64,000 nt of DNA from Siminovitchia thermophila (lineage in GTDB: Bacteria > Bacillota > Bacilli > Bacillales > Bacillaceae_C): assembly GCF_016909185.1 (NCBI RefSeq), contig NZ_JAFBFH010000012.1, positions 62,001-126,000 on the forward strand, written 5' to 3'. Position numbers and translations under genes: made by a program. Numbering within the stretch: position 1 is the stretch's first letter; the number at the start of each line of letters is the position of its first letter. Below the pieces are notes generated by a model, which saw only the letters and a list, made by a program, of their open reading frames with translations, was not told where the DNA came from and did not search any database. This document shows, piece after piece, positions 44,635 to 54,650 of this stretch.

Positions 44635-47407
44635 CTATAATTTGTCTTTCGTCCTACGCCTTGCATTTTTAAAGAACAACCAAAAGCATGCGCCTGCCAT
44701 CAGCAGGATGCCAAGTCCATAAAACCCAAGGGCACCGATGCCCCCCGTGTCCGGAAGTGTCCAATCGACTTGCGTATTTTCCACTGTTTTTTCAACATGC
44801 AAATGCTCTTTCGTAATGTCCACCTTGATCGGATCTGTTAATTTTCGATAGCCTTCTGGCGCTTTCGTTTCAACAAGTGTGTACTCGCCCCAGTCCAGAT
44901 GATCAAATAGGATGATTCCGTCTTCTCCTGTCGTTTTCGTGGCGATCAAAGTGTTGTTTGCGTCGTACAATTCAAATGTCGCGCCTGCAAGAGCTTTGTC
45001 ATGATCATTTTTGTCTACTTTCTTAATTGAAAGCGAACCCAGTTTTTTCTTATACACATAGATGACGGTTTGCTCTTCTTTTGTAAAAGTACCCTCTGCC
45101 GGTGCGCTATCTTGGTGCATCTCTTTAAACTCATAACCGGGAATCTTTTTCTGCTCCGTGGTGTAAGTTTCACCGATTTTTCCTGAAAGAATCTCTTCTT
45201 TGGCGATTGGATTTCCGTCTTCATCGACGTACTTTACTGTAATATCACCAGCTTGCAATTCCTCGGTTTTTACATATCCAAACCAAACCGTTTGTTTTGG
45301 ATTTGCTGCGGTCAAACGGACATTCGTCGGATTTTCCCCCACATGAAGCGTATAACCGGGAACATCATTAGCCGGCACCGAGTATGTTTCATTAAACTTT
45401 AACTCTTTGCTTCGATTTTCTTCATGGAAGACATCATAAAACTGCTTGCAACCACATTGCCATTGCGGTCAATCGGTTGGCCATCAACATTTACACGGTA
45501 GCCCTTTTTAACAATTAACCCTTTATCGATCCCGGCTTCCGGGATTGGAAAAGGTTTTGTTGACGGCTTTCCGCTTGGATCCGTGTAATTCAAAGGCGTA
45601 TCGCCATTCGTAGGATATAGAACGTTTCCTTGCGGATTTTTATCCCAGTCGATCGTGATTTTGTATTTCAGTCTGTATACCTCATCCTCTTTGATGTCTC
45701 CCACATTCCACGTGAATGTTTCTGTTGCATCATCCCATTTGACGGTTCCATGTGAGGCTGTAAAATTTTCACCGTTATAGCTGCCGTCTTTAACAAGATT
45801 AAACATCTCGCCCATTGGATCGGTAACAATAGCATTTGTTGCCGCATAATGGATTTTAGCCGCGATATCTTCAAAGATTTCGCTTAAATCATCTTGGCCG
45901 CCGAGGTAATAGCCTTTATTCTGACTATTTTCAAGCACGTACGTTGCATTCCTGTTGCGGCCAACTTCGAGGCCGACTGAGTAAATGCCGACTCCGGCGT
46001 TCATAATATGCTTTGCTTCAGATATTGTAGCGATTCCGTTTGTTTCGACGGTATGACCATTGACACGGTAGCTGTACCACCCTAGATTGTAGCCCCCCCT
46101 GAACCGATGATCGTATTGTAATCAAAATTGGACAGGATAAAGCGATATTTATTCCCAGGCCATGAATAGGCTGATGCATTACTGGCTTGAAAGCTGTACG
46201 TCGGTTCACCATCACTTAATACGACGATAACCTTTTGATCTGCACTGCTTCTTGCAAGCATCGTTTGTGCTTGGTGAAGCCCGGCTTGAATATTCGTGCC
46301 GCCTGATGGCCAAACACCATTAATCGCGTTTTTTAATTGTCTTTTATTGGAATATCCGGAAAAATCCTGATTTATGGTGGCTTGATGATTAAATGAAACC
46401 AATGCGATTCTTGTCGAAGAACCTTCCAATAGAAGATTGTCAACAAATTCATTAGCCGCTTGTTTGGCTTTTGACAATCTCCTTCCTAGCCCCATACTGT
46501 TTGATTTGTCCAGTACGAGCACTATATCAGAACTCGTTTTTACATTTTTCCCTTCAATCGCTAACTCAACTTCCCATTCGGCATATGTACCGGTTGGAGT
46601 AGCGTCTTTCATTAACTTGAGAGAGCCTGGAGCAGGCCATTCACTTCCACTTTGCATTCCTGCTAAAGCACTTGGCCTTGCCGTTGATAAAAATGGAGGA
46701 TGGGGTTTCCCTTCTATCTGCTTTACATCCTTTTCTTCTGGACCCGAGTTTTCTATTTTGGGCTTTTCTTCTGGAGGCGAATTCTCTACTTTTGGCTTTT
46801 CATGTTCAGTTTCTTTACCGGCTTCATTACTTTCTTTCTTTTGATCTGAAGAGTCTTGATCTGGCGTTGTTGGTTTTTCCTGATTCTGATTTGCAGGTTT
46901 TTCCTCTTCAGCCACTTGCCCATCATCGTTGATTACTGAACCTTCGGAACTTTCTCTCGGCAACGTTGTTTGATCAGACGCTTCGAATTGGCCATCTGGA
47001 AAAGTCGCAAGCGCTTGAACTTCATAGATTGTTTGTTTTGAATCTTTGATGTTAGTTACCAGTTCCAACTCAAATGCTTCACTTCCAGCCGGTGTTTTGA
47101 TGTCGTAACCATCAGCTGTTTTTTTGATTTCAACATTCTGTATTTCCGTTATAGAACCATGAGTTAAACCTGGACTAAAGCTTATCTTTGCGCCGATTCC
47201 GTTATTTTCTTGGCCAGAAGCATTCATCACAACGTGCCATTTGATCGCTTCCTTGCTTTGATCGACTTTTTTGACTTCGATTCTCCCGTTACTTTCCCCA
47301 TGTCCTGCGCCTAAAGCTGGATTCGCAAAGGTTGTTGGAATTGGGACAAGTAATTGCAAAATCAATAACATACTAAAGAGAATCGAAAATCCCCTTAATT
47401 TTGTCAA
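44635..47407 (-). pseudogene. Pilus tip adhesin with VWA domain, reading frame broken twice
   Basis: One protein of about 920 residues split in three frames. Part 1 (from TTG at 47407 after AAAGGGGG) has a signal peptide, a Glu/Lys/Pro-rich linker and a VWA domain with MIDAS D300-K-S-N-S; it stops at 46082. One extra G in the seven-G run at 46093-46099 would restore GGGYNLGWYSYRVNG and the frame through 45438. A missing T at 45438-45441 then breaks it again; with it the frame passes via FYDVFHEENRS into the CnaB domain with E-box and LPDTG anchor. Both breaks are single-base losses in homopolymers: slippage, decay or sequencing error. Confidence 0.85.
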
Positions 47408-47983
47408 GCAGTTTCCCCCTTTCCCATATGATTGGGTCCTTTATGGAGCTTATTGAAAACAAATAACCCAATGGAAATAAATCAGATGCACATATTCAAT
47501 AACCGGTATATTTCTGGTCAATTCATATACAGCTGATAGCGTTTCCAATTAGGAAAAAGGTCACAAATAAAGCAGGAAAAAGAAAAATCTGGCTGTTTTG
47601 TCATTACAACGCCAAAGCAAAATGTCCCATATCTGATCAATTTCTGTACATTTCATGTACAAATCGGTATAAATAGAGGCTGAAAATAAAGCAGAGAAAG
47701 AGCAATGTGGTTTTTTACTTGTTGTTACGGTACAAAAAGCGAATACAACCCTTATATGAATTTTTTCTAGGCTAAAGCAAGCTTGGCTGATTCGAAAAAA
47801 GCATTTATGGTGGAAAAACCCGCTGGAGGAGCACCATAGAATCATGAAGAAAGAATGGCAGTAACATCTGAGAAGCGGAGGAAACAAATGGAACGTCAAG
47901 GTGGTTTCCAAATCCGTAGGGAAAGTTATTGAAAAACGCAAATTGATCGCGCGTCCTAACAAATCGCCCCTTTTTCAACCACT
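47408..47983. other. ~580-nt region upstream of the pilus genes
   Basis: Holds the leader of the adhesin gene, with an inverted repeat ATTGGGT/ACCCAAT at 47430-47473. Further upstream are two loosely similar AAATAAAGCAG-containing stretches about 120 nt apart. No gene is supported. Confidence 0.35.
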
Positions 47984-48016
47984 AAAAAAACCATCTTCAC
48001 TTAGATGGCTTTTTTA
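47984..48016 (-). terminator. Terminator after the YesK-like genes
   Basis: Stem AGCCATCT/AGATGG with TTTT on both sides; on the minus strand GATGG is followed by seven T. Confidence 0.8.
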
Positions 48017-48041
48017 ATTAGTTATGATTGATTTTCATTTG

Positions 48042-48308
48042 TCATGCAGCATTAACGATTGCTTGTCTTTTTAACATTGTCAAATACAAAAATGGCAGAA
48101 GTTTGCCTATAAAAGAACCTGTATCGTCCGCAAATGCGTACAAAAACACCCCCATCATGAACCAACCATCCGGGATGAATAGGTATGAGTAGATAATAAA
48201 TAAAACCGATCCCACCGTAGGAACGATCGCCGGCAATAAATAATATATTTTTTGCGGGAATTTTTTAATGAAGTAATACGAAGATATATAGAAAATCATA
48301 ATCGCCAT
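48042..48308 (-). CDS. YesK-like small membrane protein (possibly N-truncated)
   Basis: 88 residues, three hydrophobic segments, with KKFPQKIYYLLPAIVPTVGSVLFIIYSYLF resembling YesK proteins. No clear ribosome site precedes the first ATG, so the true start or integrity is unsure. It is paired with a similar gene upstream. Confidence 0.5.
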   Translation of the reverse strand: MAIMIFYISSYYFIKKFPQKIYYLLPAIVPTVGSVLFIIYSYLFIPDGWFMMGVFLYAFADDTGSFIGKLLPFLYLTMLKRQAIVNAA

Positions 48309-48395
48309 TAAACGAGCTAAAACAAAATGATCATTTTATCTTCCCTAAAAAACCGACTCGAAGCATTCATATATCAATGGTCGAAAAGGCAATCA

Positions 48396-48665
48396 TCAAT
48401 AGCCTTTTTTCTTTTTAAAGGCCTCATAAAACGTTAAAACAATTAACGAAATGAAAGCCCCCATAAATAACGCTAAACTGAAAACACCGAGCCCCATTCC
48501 TTCCCAACTTCCAATTGAAAAACTAATAATCAATAAAATGATACTCAACGCTAGTACAATATATGGCAATATAAGGCTTTTTCTTTTGAATACAACAAGG
48601 GAAACAATAGTGGTCAAAAAAGCGATCATCATTGTCATTGTCATAAAGCCGGGAATGCCGCTCAT
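48396..48665 (-). CDS. YesK-like small membrane protein
   Basis: 89 residues from MSGIPGFMTM, three hydrophobic helices, with LILPYIVLALSIILLIISF and SWEGMGLGVFSLALFMGAFISLI typical of the YesK family (function unknown), ending KKKKGY. GGAG lies 8 nt before the ATG. Confidence 0.65.
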   Translation of the reverse strand: MSGIPGFMTMTMMIAFLTTIVSLVVFKRKSLILPYIVLALSIILLIISFSIGSWEGMGLGVFSLALFMGAFISLIVLTFYEAFKKKKGY

Positions 48666-49264
48666 GGTCAATTCTCCTCTCAAATTAAAAAGAGGCCTTG
48701 CTCCCGCCGATTTTACTCCGATAACAGAGCCTCAAAGAAAGTTCAAAGATGGAAAAAGAATACGATTTTGTATGATATAAGGCATTTTACGAAAAAAGAT
48801 TTCCATGAGGGCCCTTTCATGAAGACAGCTCCCTCAAAGGTTATCATTCTTAAAAACTTCCAATATCTTTGCCCATGCTATCACACTGTTGGGGGCCCTT
48901 GACACTCTTCAAGATCCCATTTCAATTCAGTCCATAAAACCGTAAACTTTTATGCAGAAAATAAGCTGTCAATTCCGTCCAATAAGGTGCTTATTTTTAT
49001 ACAGGCTTTCATCACCCATTTACGTAGTTCAACAAACAAGAAGCATAATCACCGTTAACTGTATAAAACGTAATTTTCCTATTGAGATTCTACAAGTTCT
49101 ATATGAAGTACATCACTTCTTGTGCTGAAAGGGTACAGTAATGAGCAACCGCGACTGAATCGTATGCTCCCGCAAGTATGCTGCTCGGCGCCGTCCATCA
49201 GCTTTTTCATCAGAAAAACCGTTCCACATGCCTTCGATATCCTTTCGGCAGCTAACAAGCGATG
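48666..49264. other. ~600-nt gap, no supported gene
   Basis: Only short frames. No terminator, RNA fold or repeat stands out apart from the GC-rich start of the decayed region that follows. Confidence 0.35.
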
Positions 49265-49420
49265 CTACTGCGAAGTCAAATTGGAGATTCGCACAACTGC
49301 CGCCTTCCTTCGTTCGCCTGGATAAAACGTCATCTCTCCGGACGCGTAACCGCCGTTCACTCCCGGCACAGCATGAACAAAGTCAGCCGTTACAGCTTGG
49401 ACATGATTAGGATCATCGAA
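49265..49420 (-). pseudogene. C-terminal remnant of an unidentified protein
   Basis: A ~50-codon open stretch reads DDPNHVQAVTADFVHAVPG followed by VNGGYASGEMTFYPGERRKA and ends at TAG. Codon use and composition look coding, but no start exists and upstream sequence is non-coding. Family not recognised. Confidence 0.35.
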
Positions 49421-49565
49421 AAATAGTGGAGAAAAAAATAATTACTTATAATCGCCTCATAGCCATAAATCCGATAACAAAACTCATTTGGCTGAAGTTT
49501 CAACAACAAAAACACCGATTCTTTTTAGCTTCAAATGGGGAATCAGTGTTTCTTATGTTTCATTA

Positions 49566-49916
49566 TTATTTTCGCAAAATCTTCTCCATCGCTTTTCCCT
49601 TTGCTAACTCATCGATTAGCTTATCCAAATAGCGAATTTCCCGCATCGTTGGTTCTTCGATTTCTTCCACTCGGACGCCGCAGACAACCCCTTTGATCAA
49701 AGCACGTGAAGGATTTAATTGGGGAGCTTCCGCAAAGAAGGTCTCAAAATCTGCATGTTTTTCCAGTTGTGCTTCTAACCCTTCCTGGCTATACCCTGTC
49801 AACCAGCAGATGATTTCATCGACTTCTGATTTTGTACGCCCTTTTTTCTCTGCTTTCGTAATATAATGAGGATAGACACTTGCCACACTCATTGTATAAA
49901 TCCGATGTTTGGTCAT
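49566..49916 (-). CDS. DUF2200 domain protein
   Basis: 116 residues from [43 protein letters not shown], the DUF2200 pattern; function unknown. GGGAGGATG lies before the ATG at 49916. It ends with a basic KAMEKILRK. Single gene. Confidence 0.85.
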   Translation of the reverse strand: MTKHRIYTMSVASVYPHYITKAEKKGRTKSEVDEIICWLTGYSQEGLEAQLEKHADFETFFAEAPQLNPSRALIKGVVCGVRVEEIEEPTMREIRYLDKLIDELAKGKAMEKILRK

Positions 49917-50461
49917 ATTACATCCTCCCTTACATGGTTTTTTTACTATAGCAAGAAAATTAGTCATGTTCAAACGAAGCAGCCGTCAATTATTTATTCA
50001 AATCCTGCATTGATTTCCAGCGAAATACCCGATGATTTTTAAACAAATTGCTCTCCAAAGCGCCGAGCATCATTGATCATTCTTTGACACTGATGTTATT
50101 GGCCGCCCGATATGAGCCAATTGGACTAAAGCGGGCAGGGTGTAATCGTTGCTATTGGAAAAAGAAATTTCCCCCATCACCTAACTCACATTACGGATCT
50201 TAAGTTTCAAAATTTTGGCTCTGACATGTAATGAAATTAGGATCCAAAATCCGCCGGTGGCTCTTCAAAAGGATATCCTAGTTATAATTGAAGGTCACGT
50301 GGATTCTTGGAGAAACCCGCTCTCTCCTAATCGATTTACATACCGCTTTTCCTCAACAATATTCATTCTTAGCTTGCGGTGTAGGCCCATTTTATGAGAC
50401 ATGGGCGATTATCGCTTGATCATACTCGGATTCAGCTCCCACGTGCATTATGTATTTTTGA
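49917..50461. other. ~550-nt gap, no supported gene
   Basis: Short frames only; possible decayed sequence. Nothing identifiable. Confidence 0.35.
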
Positions 50462-50488
50462 TAAAAAACACGCCTTCAATCGGCGTGC
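50462..50488 (-). terminator. Probable terminator downstream of the GT2 gene
   Basis: Stem CACGCC/GGCGTG with a run of six A on its left, that is six T on the minus strand. It is 170 nt after the GT2 stop. Confidence 0.6.
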
Positions 50489-50658
50489 TTCATATTATTA
50501 TGTTATAAGCCGAAAGGGCTAACCGCATGGCATTAAGGCGCCCTTTTACACTGACAGATCGCACCCAGATGATCAAAAGCTGCGGTTATCTGAAGATGGC
50601 GACATAATGTTTGTCATAACAAACTTTAGTTGAGATCACCACAGTATGGCAAATCATA

Positions 50659-52023
50659 TTACCTTACATCGTCAAGAGATTTTGCAACTGTGTGAGCAAT
50701 CGGTTTCCATTCTACATCCTTAAACAAGGCGACGACCGCAATCGGCAAATAGGTGAACATAAACAATGGAAAAGTGATCGTGTAAGCAATTTTTTTCCAT
50801 CCAGAACAATGAATTTTTCTCCACTCCGTCAAAGTTGTCATAAAACCAATCATGAATAGTATTCCATAAAACCAGAAAGCGGATTTTACCATTGCAATGG
50901 TCGTTGTCTGAACAATCCTTTTTTCATCAACAAATTCAAATAAGCCTGCTAAGTAAAAAAATACATTAACGATAATGCTGATGCTGGAAAAGAGTATGGC
51001 CGGCATGATTGTCATGGTCATGTCATAACACGAAAACCAGTTGCTCTTTCCTTTAAATATACAACCAATTAATGCTCTTCCATATTTCGAAAAAACTTGA
51101 TAAAATCCTTTGGCCCAACGTAATCTCTGATGCCAAGACTGGCTAATGGTTATTGGCTGCTCATCATAAAACATGGCATTTCTACAGTATCCGATTTTTT
51201 CACCCTTAATAATTTGCGAAATGGAAAATTCAATGTCTTCTGTAAGAAGATGGTAATTCCAACCACCATTATCTTTAATCAGATCAGCATGCACCAAAAA
51301 TCCCGTTCCAGAAATGGCACAACTAGCGTTTAAGACCATTCTGGGAAGATTAAGATATTCAGCTTCATGCAAAAACCAAAGAGCATAGCCTGCAGAAATC
51401 CAGTTCTGATCATAGTTCTTAGAATTTCTATAGCTTGTGATCACCCTGTATCCTTGATTAAATGTTTTGTTCATCTCCATTATATAATGCTCATCAAGGA
51501 GATTGTCCGCATCAAACACAAAATAACCTTCATACTTTCTGGACGCATATTCACTTTCAATGATTTTGATCATATAATCCAGCGCATATCCCTTTCCAAC
51601 CTGCGTTTTATTAAAACGCTCCCTCACAATAGCTCCTGCTTTCTCGGCAACCCTGGCTGTATTATCGGTACAGTTATCTGCTACTACGAAAATATCAATG
51701 AAGTTTTCGGGATATTTCTGATTTTTAATACTTTGGATAAGCTGTCCGATGACAAGCTCTTCATTTCGCGCTGCAATAATGACAGCGTATTTGTTTAATA
51801 CATTGCTATTCCCGGAATGTTCACCCTTTTTGGCCTTGAGGGCAACAAACAAATATACAAATTTATAAGAATACAACAATGTAAATAAAACAAACATGAT
51901 TAAATTAAAATCATTAATAAAAGTTGATATAGGTGCGTCCAAGTTGATACCAATTATGCCGAGCAATATAAACGCAATGAAAAGAATATGTTGATATAGG
52001 TGCGTCCAAGTTGATACCTCCAT
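50659..52023 (-). CDS. Processive family 2 glycosyltransferase (membrane)
   Basis: 454 residues. Two N-terminal helices, a GT-A domain with VFDADNLLD (DxD-type), and QRLRWAKG (QxxRW), the marks of processive beta-glycan synthases such as poly-GlcNAc or cellulose synthase. Three or four C-terminal helices follow. It is alone, with no partner genes for export or modification. The N-terminal start falls inside a duplicated 29-bp sequence, so the first ~25 codons may be altered. Confidence 0.88.
   Translation of the reverse strand: MEVSTWTHLYQHILFIAFILLGIIGINLDAPISTFINDFNLIMFVLFTLLYSYKFVYLFVALKAKKGEHSGNSNVLNKYAVIIAARNEELVIGQLIQSIKNQKYPENFIDIFVVADNCTDNTARVAEKAGAIVRERFNKTQVGKGYALDYMIKIIESEYASRKYEGYFVFDADNLLDEHYIMEMNKTFNQGYRVITSYRNSKNYDQNWISAGYALWFLHEAEYLNLPRMVLNASCAISGTGFLVHADLIKDNGGWNYHLLTEDIEFSISQIIKGEKIGYCRNAMFYDEQPITISQSWHQRLRWAKGFYQVFSKYGRALIGCIFKGKSNWFSCYDMTMTIMPAILFSSISIIVNVFFYLAGLFEFVDEKRIVQTTTIAMVKSAFWFYGILFMIGFMTTLTEWRKIHCSGWKKIAYTITFPLFMFTYLPIAVVALFKDVEWKPIAHTVAKSLDDVR
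51923..52018. repeat. 29-bp perfect direct repeat at the 5' end of the GT2 gene
   Basis: The same 29 bp occupy 51923-51951 and 51990-52018, offset 67 bp, so they are read in different frames. One copy includes the start region (after GGAGGT), the other encodes NLDAPIS. Confidence 0.85.
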
Positions 52024-52524
52024 GATTTATCATAGTATTTTTAACAGAAGATTCTTCTATTTTCCAATGACTCACATGATCGTGGAGGATAGTGAAAATA
52101 AAAATTGAAGCATCTAGTCATACGGCATAATAGCATGGTGCCTTCCTTTTAGACGAATGATCGTTTCAAACAAAATGCTTCGAGATCCAATCATGATCCC
52201 TTAAAGCAAAAGTATATAACAAAAATTCAAATCCCAAATAAAAATTATGTTAAGAGTAAGTAAAAATTTCCGCAATAAAAAACCTATCACTCCAATAGAA
52301 TGATAGGCAAGCATCCTGATTTTTATAAATACACGTCTGATCAACGGAAACCCAAGGGGAAGGACGGGCTGGGACATAAGCAAATACGACCGTACAATTC
52401 ATTTATAATTGTTCGGTTTATTTGTTAAAAAAATCCCTATCATCGCTACGTCAACATATTTCGCTTTCCACAGGTCTCTCAGCTTCCTTGGAAAGCAAAG
52501 GTCGCTTTCCTGGGGGATCTTACG
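52024..52524. other. ~500-nt gap between GT2 and CRISPR array
   Basis: Contains a hairpin CCTATCA/TGATAGG (52283-52307) with an A-run to its left, a possible minus-strand terminator, and degenerate sequence with GCTGGGACATAAG. No gene supported. It is the leader-distal side of the array. Confidence 0.4.
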
Positions 52525-53487
52525 GTTTCAATTCCTCTTAGGTAAGATTTCAACAATGCCAGCCGACAGTTCGACCGCCAGCTCCGTTGAGGTTTCAATT
52601 CCTCTTAGGTAAGATGTCAACTCGCTGCACGCTTATGTTTGTAATCTCGCCTTTAGGTTTCAATTCCTCTTAGGTAAGATGTCAACGATATTTAGCTGGA
52701 TTTCTGTTTTTTATTGGCATTGTTTCAATTCCTCTTAGGTAAGATGTCAACATTGTCCACTCTATTACTAAGTGAAACTAACTCACCAGTTTCAATTCCT
52801 CTTAGGTAAGATGTCAACGGGACGGTGTTGTTAGTGCTTTCACTACGGCCTACGAGTTTCAATTCCTCTTAGGTAAGATGTCAACGCTGATGGGCAGTCA
52901 GTGGATATTGCCACTCTTTCGCTGTTTCAATTCCTCTTAGGTAAGATGTCAACCCGCCCTGTTCACCCTTGACGGTCACCCGCTCCCCGGTTTCAATTCC
53001 TCTTAGGTAAGATGTCAACGTGTTATTCCTGTTAAATCGCATAAAAAATAGCCCGGTTTCAATTCCTCTTAGGTAAGATGTCAACAAAATCCCGATTTTA
53101 TCGGGAATAAAATGAATGATCTGTTTCAATTCCTCTTAGGTAAGATGTCAACCCACGCTTTACTGCCCAATTCAAGCGATTCCCGGAAGTTTCAATTCCT
53201 CTTAGGTAAGATGTCAACCAATACGGCCTACTGTCTCTCCATCCATTTCGACGATGTTTCAATTCCTCTTAGGTAAGATGTCAACGAGGGCGGGGTCGGA
53301 CGTACTTACCAGCCCCTCAAAGCGTTTCAATTCCTCTTAGGTAAGATGTCAACCAAGTGCCGTTGATATACGCTATTTCTCCTCGCCCTCGTTTCAATTC
53401 CTCTTAGGTAAGATGTCAACAATGCCGTCTCGAATTCTTCCGATAATTTCCCTAAACGTTTCAATTCCTCTTAGGTAAGATGTCAAC
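52525..53487 (-). CRISPR. CRISPR array A: 15 repeats of 30 bp, 14 spacers
   Basis: Repeat begins GTTTCAATTCCTCTTAGG and ends TAAGATGTCAAC on the plus strand; spacers are 35-38 bp. On the minus strand the repeat ends in ATTGAAAC, the usual 5' handle of type I-B (or III) crRNA, so transcription is probably leftward. The leftmost repeat carries a G-to-T change (AGATTTCAAC), as expected for a leader-distal end. No cas genes are within the window. Confidence 0.97.
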
Positions 53488-53755
53488 CCCCAAACAACAT
53501 GGCTCTTACCATCTTATTGTATATCACATCTTTCGCGAAAAAAAGTAATTATTTTTACAAATAGCTTCACTTCATTTCCAAATAACTTCGCTTCATTGTG
53601 TTTACTGCCTTTTGTCCCATGTTGGTTTGTCGTCGATCCCGCGGGTTTGGTGTCACGAGATGGATCGACGACAATGGGTGTTTTTTCATGATACAACATC
53701 AAGCTTGTCATATATCGCTGCTCATTCTTTGGCCAACAGTACTCCTAGACGATTT
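53488..53755 (-). promoter_or_regulatory. Probable leader of CRISPR array A and an inverted repeat
   Basis: AT-rich sequence directly right of the last repeat is the expected leader for leftward transcription. Further right a perfect 13-bp inverted repeat TTGTCGTCGATCC/GGATCGACGACAA with a 22-nt loop spans 53627-53674. No gene seen. Confidence 0.5.
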
Positions 53756-54607
53756 TCAGAACACTTTCCCAGTTTCTGTAACTGGTTCTTGAATCTCTAC
53801 GAGCAAGTTGCGGTCGGATTCTTCTCCATGCGGTTGCTCGATAGGGACAAATCCTGGTATTTTTGTGTTGACAATCGCGATCTGCTCCATAAGCGTCTCG
53901 TCATCAATCGAAATCATGTCGATATTCACTTGGCCGTCCTTGATTTCTACTACTCGGAATGCGGGAACATCCAGGCATGCAGCGGTTTGAATGTAATGCC
54001 AACCACCTTGCTGAACAATTGAGTTTACATGATTGTGACCACAAAAGTAAAACCCTGCACCTTCCCTTTTATTCAATAGTTCTTTCATGCCTATCTCCGG
54101 ATGAATCGATAATTTATCGATGGTAGAACGCGCAGTCGTATCATAAACAGGATGATGGGCGAAAACAAAGACCGGCTTGTCGTTCAATTTTTCTAGTTGA
54201 AATTGTAGCCATTGTAGCTGTTCTGCATCAATTTCCCCGCCCCAGTCATCCCGATTCATTTCTTTGGTCGTGTCCAGAAAAATCAGATTCGCTTCATCCG
54301 TATCAATCGCCTGGTAACGCTGCTGTCCGGTCACTGTCAAAATGTCGCTTTTGGGAATAGATAACGCATCATGGTTGCCAAGCACGTGGATAAAATTGCG
54401 GCTGCTGTCCATCCGATTAAGCACATCACGAAACTCCTCGGGATACCCTTCATGCGTAAGATCTCCCAATGAAATATGATAATCCGCATCGATTTCCCAA
54501 AACGCATCGATCAAGACGCTAAAAACTTTTTCTCTTGCTAGATACATTTCTTCAGTGCCGTCCCCCATGCGCGAATAATGAAGGTCTCCCATTAGAACTA
54601 GTTTCAT
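53756..54607 (-). CDS. Calcineurin-like metallophosphoesterase
   Basis: 283 residues. All metal motifs are there: GDLH at the N-end, SLGDLTHEG, VLGNHDA, FAHHP and CGHNHVN. The ATG at 54607 follows AAGGTGG. It is the last gene of the ABC/phosphoesterase operon. The shape resembles GpdQ/CpdA-type phosphodiesterases; the substrate is inferred only from context. Confidence 0.9.
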   Translation of the reverse strand: MKLVLMGDLHYSRMGDGTEEMYLAREKVFSVLIDAFWEIDADYHISLGDLTHEGYPEEFRDVLNRMDSSRNFIHVLGNHDALSIPKSDILTVTGQQRYQAIDTDEANLIFLDTTKEMNRDDWGGEIDAEQLQWLQFQLEKLNDKPVFVFAHHPVYDTTARSTIDKLSIHPEIGMKELLNKREGAGFYFCGHNHVNSIVQQGGWHYIQTAACLDVPAFRVVEIKDGQVNIDMISIDDETLMEQIAIVNTKIPGFVPIEQPHGEESDRNLLVEIQEPVTETGKVF

Positions 54608-54650
54608 TGTCAATCCACCTTTTACTTATTTTTCATCCATCAATACGTTT

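Noticed and set aside
47563-47750. Two similar ~60-bp stretches upstream of the pilus genes
   Set aside because: They share AAATAAAGCAG and a general pattern, but the rest aligns poorly; not strong enough for a repeat call.
52881-53129. Minus-strand open frame with repeated LTSYLRGIET
   Set aside because: It is a translation of CRISPR array A repeats; the spacing and lack of a ribosome site rule out a gene.
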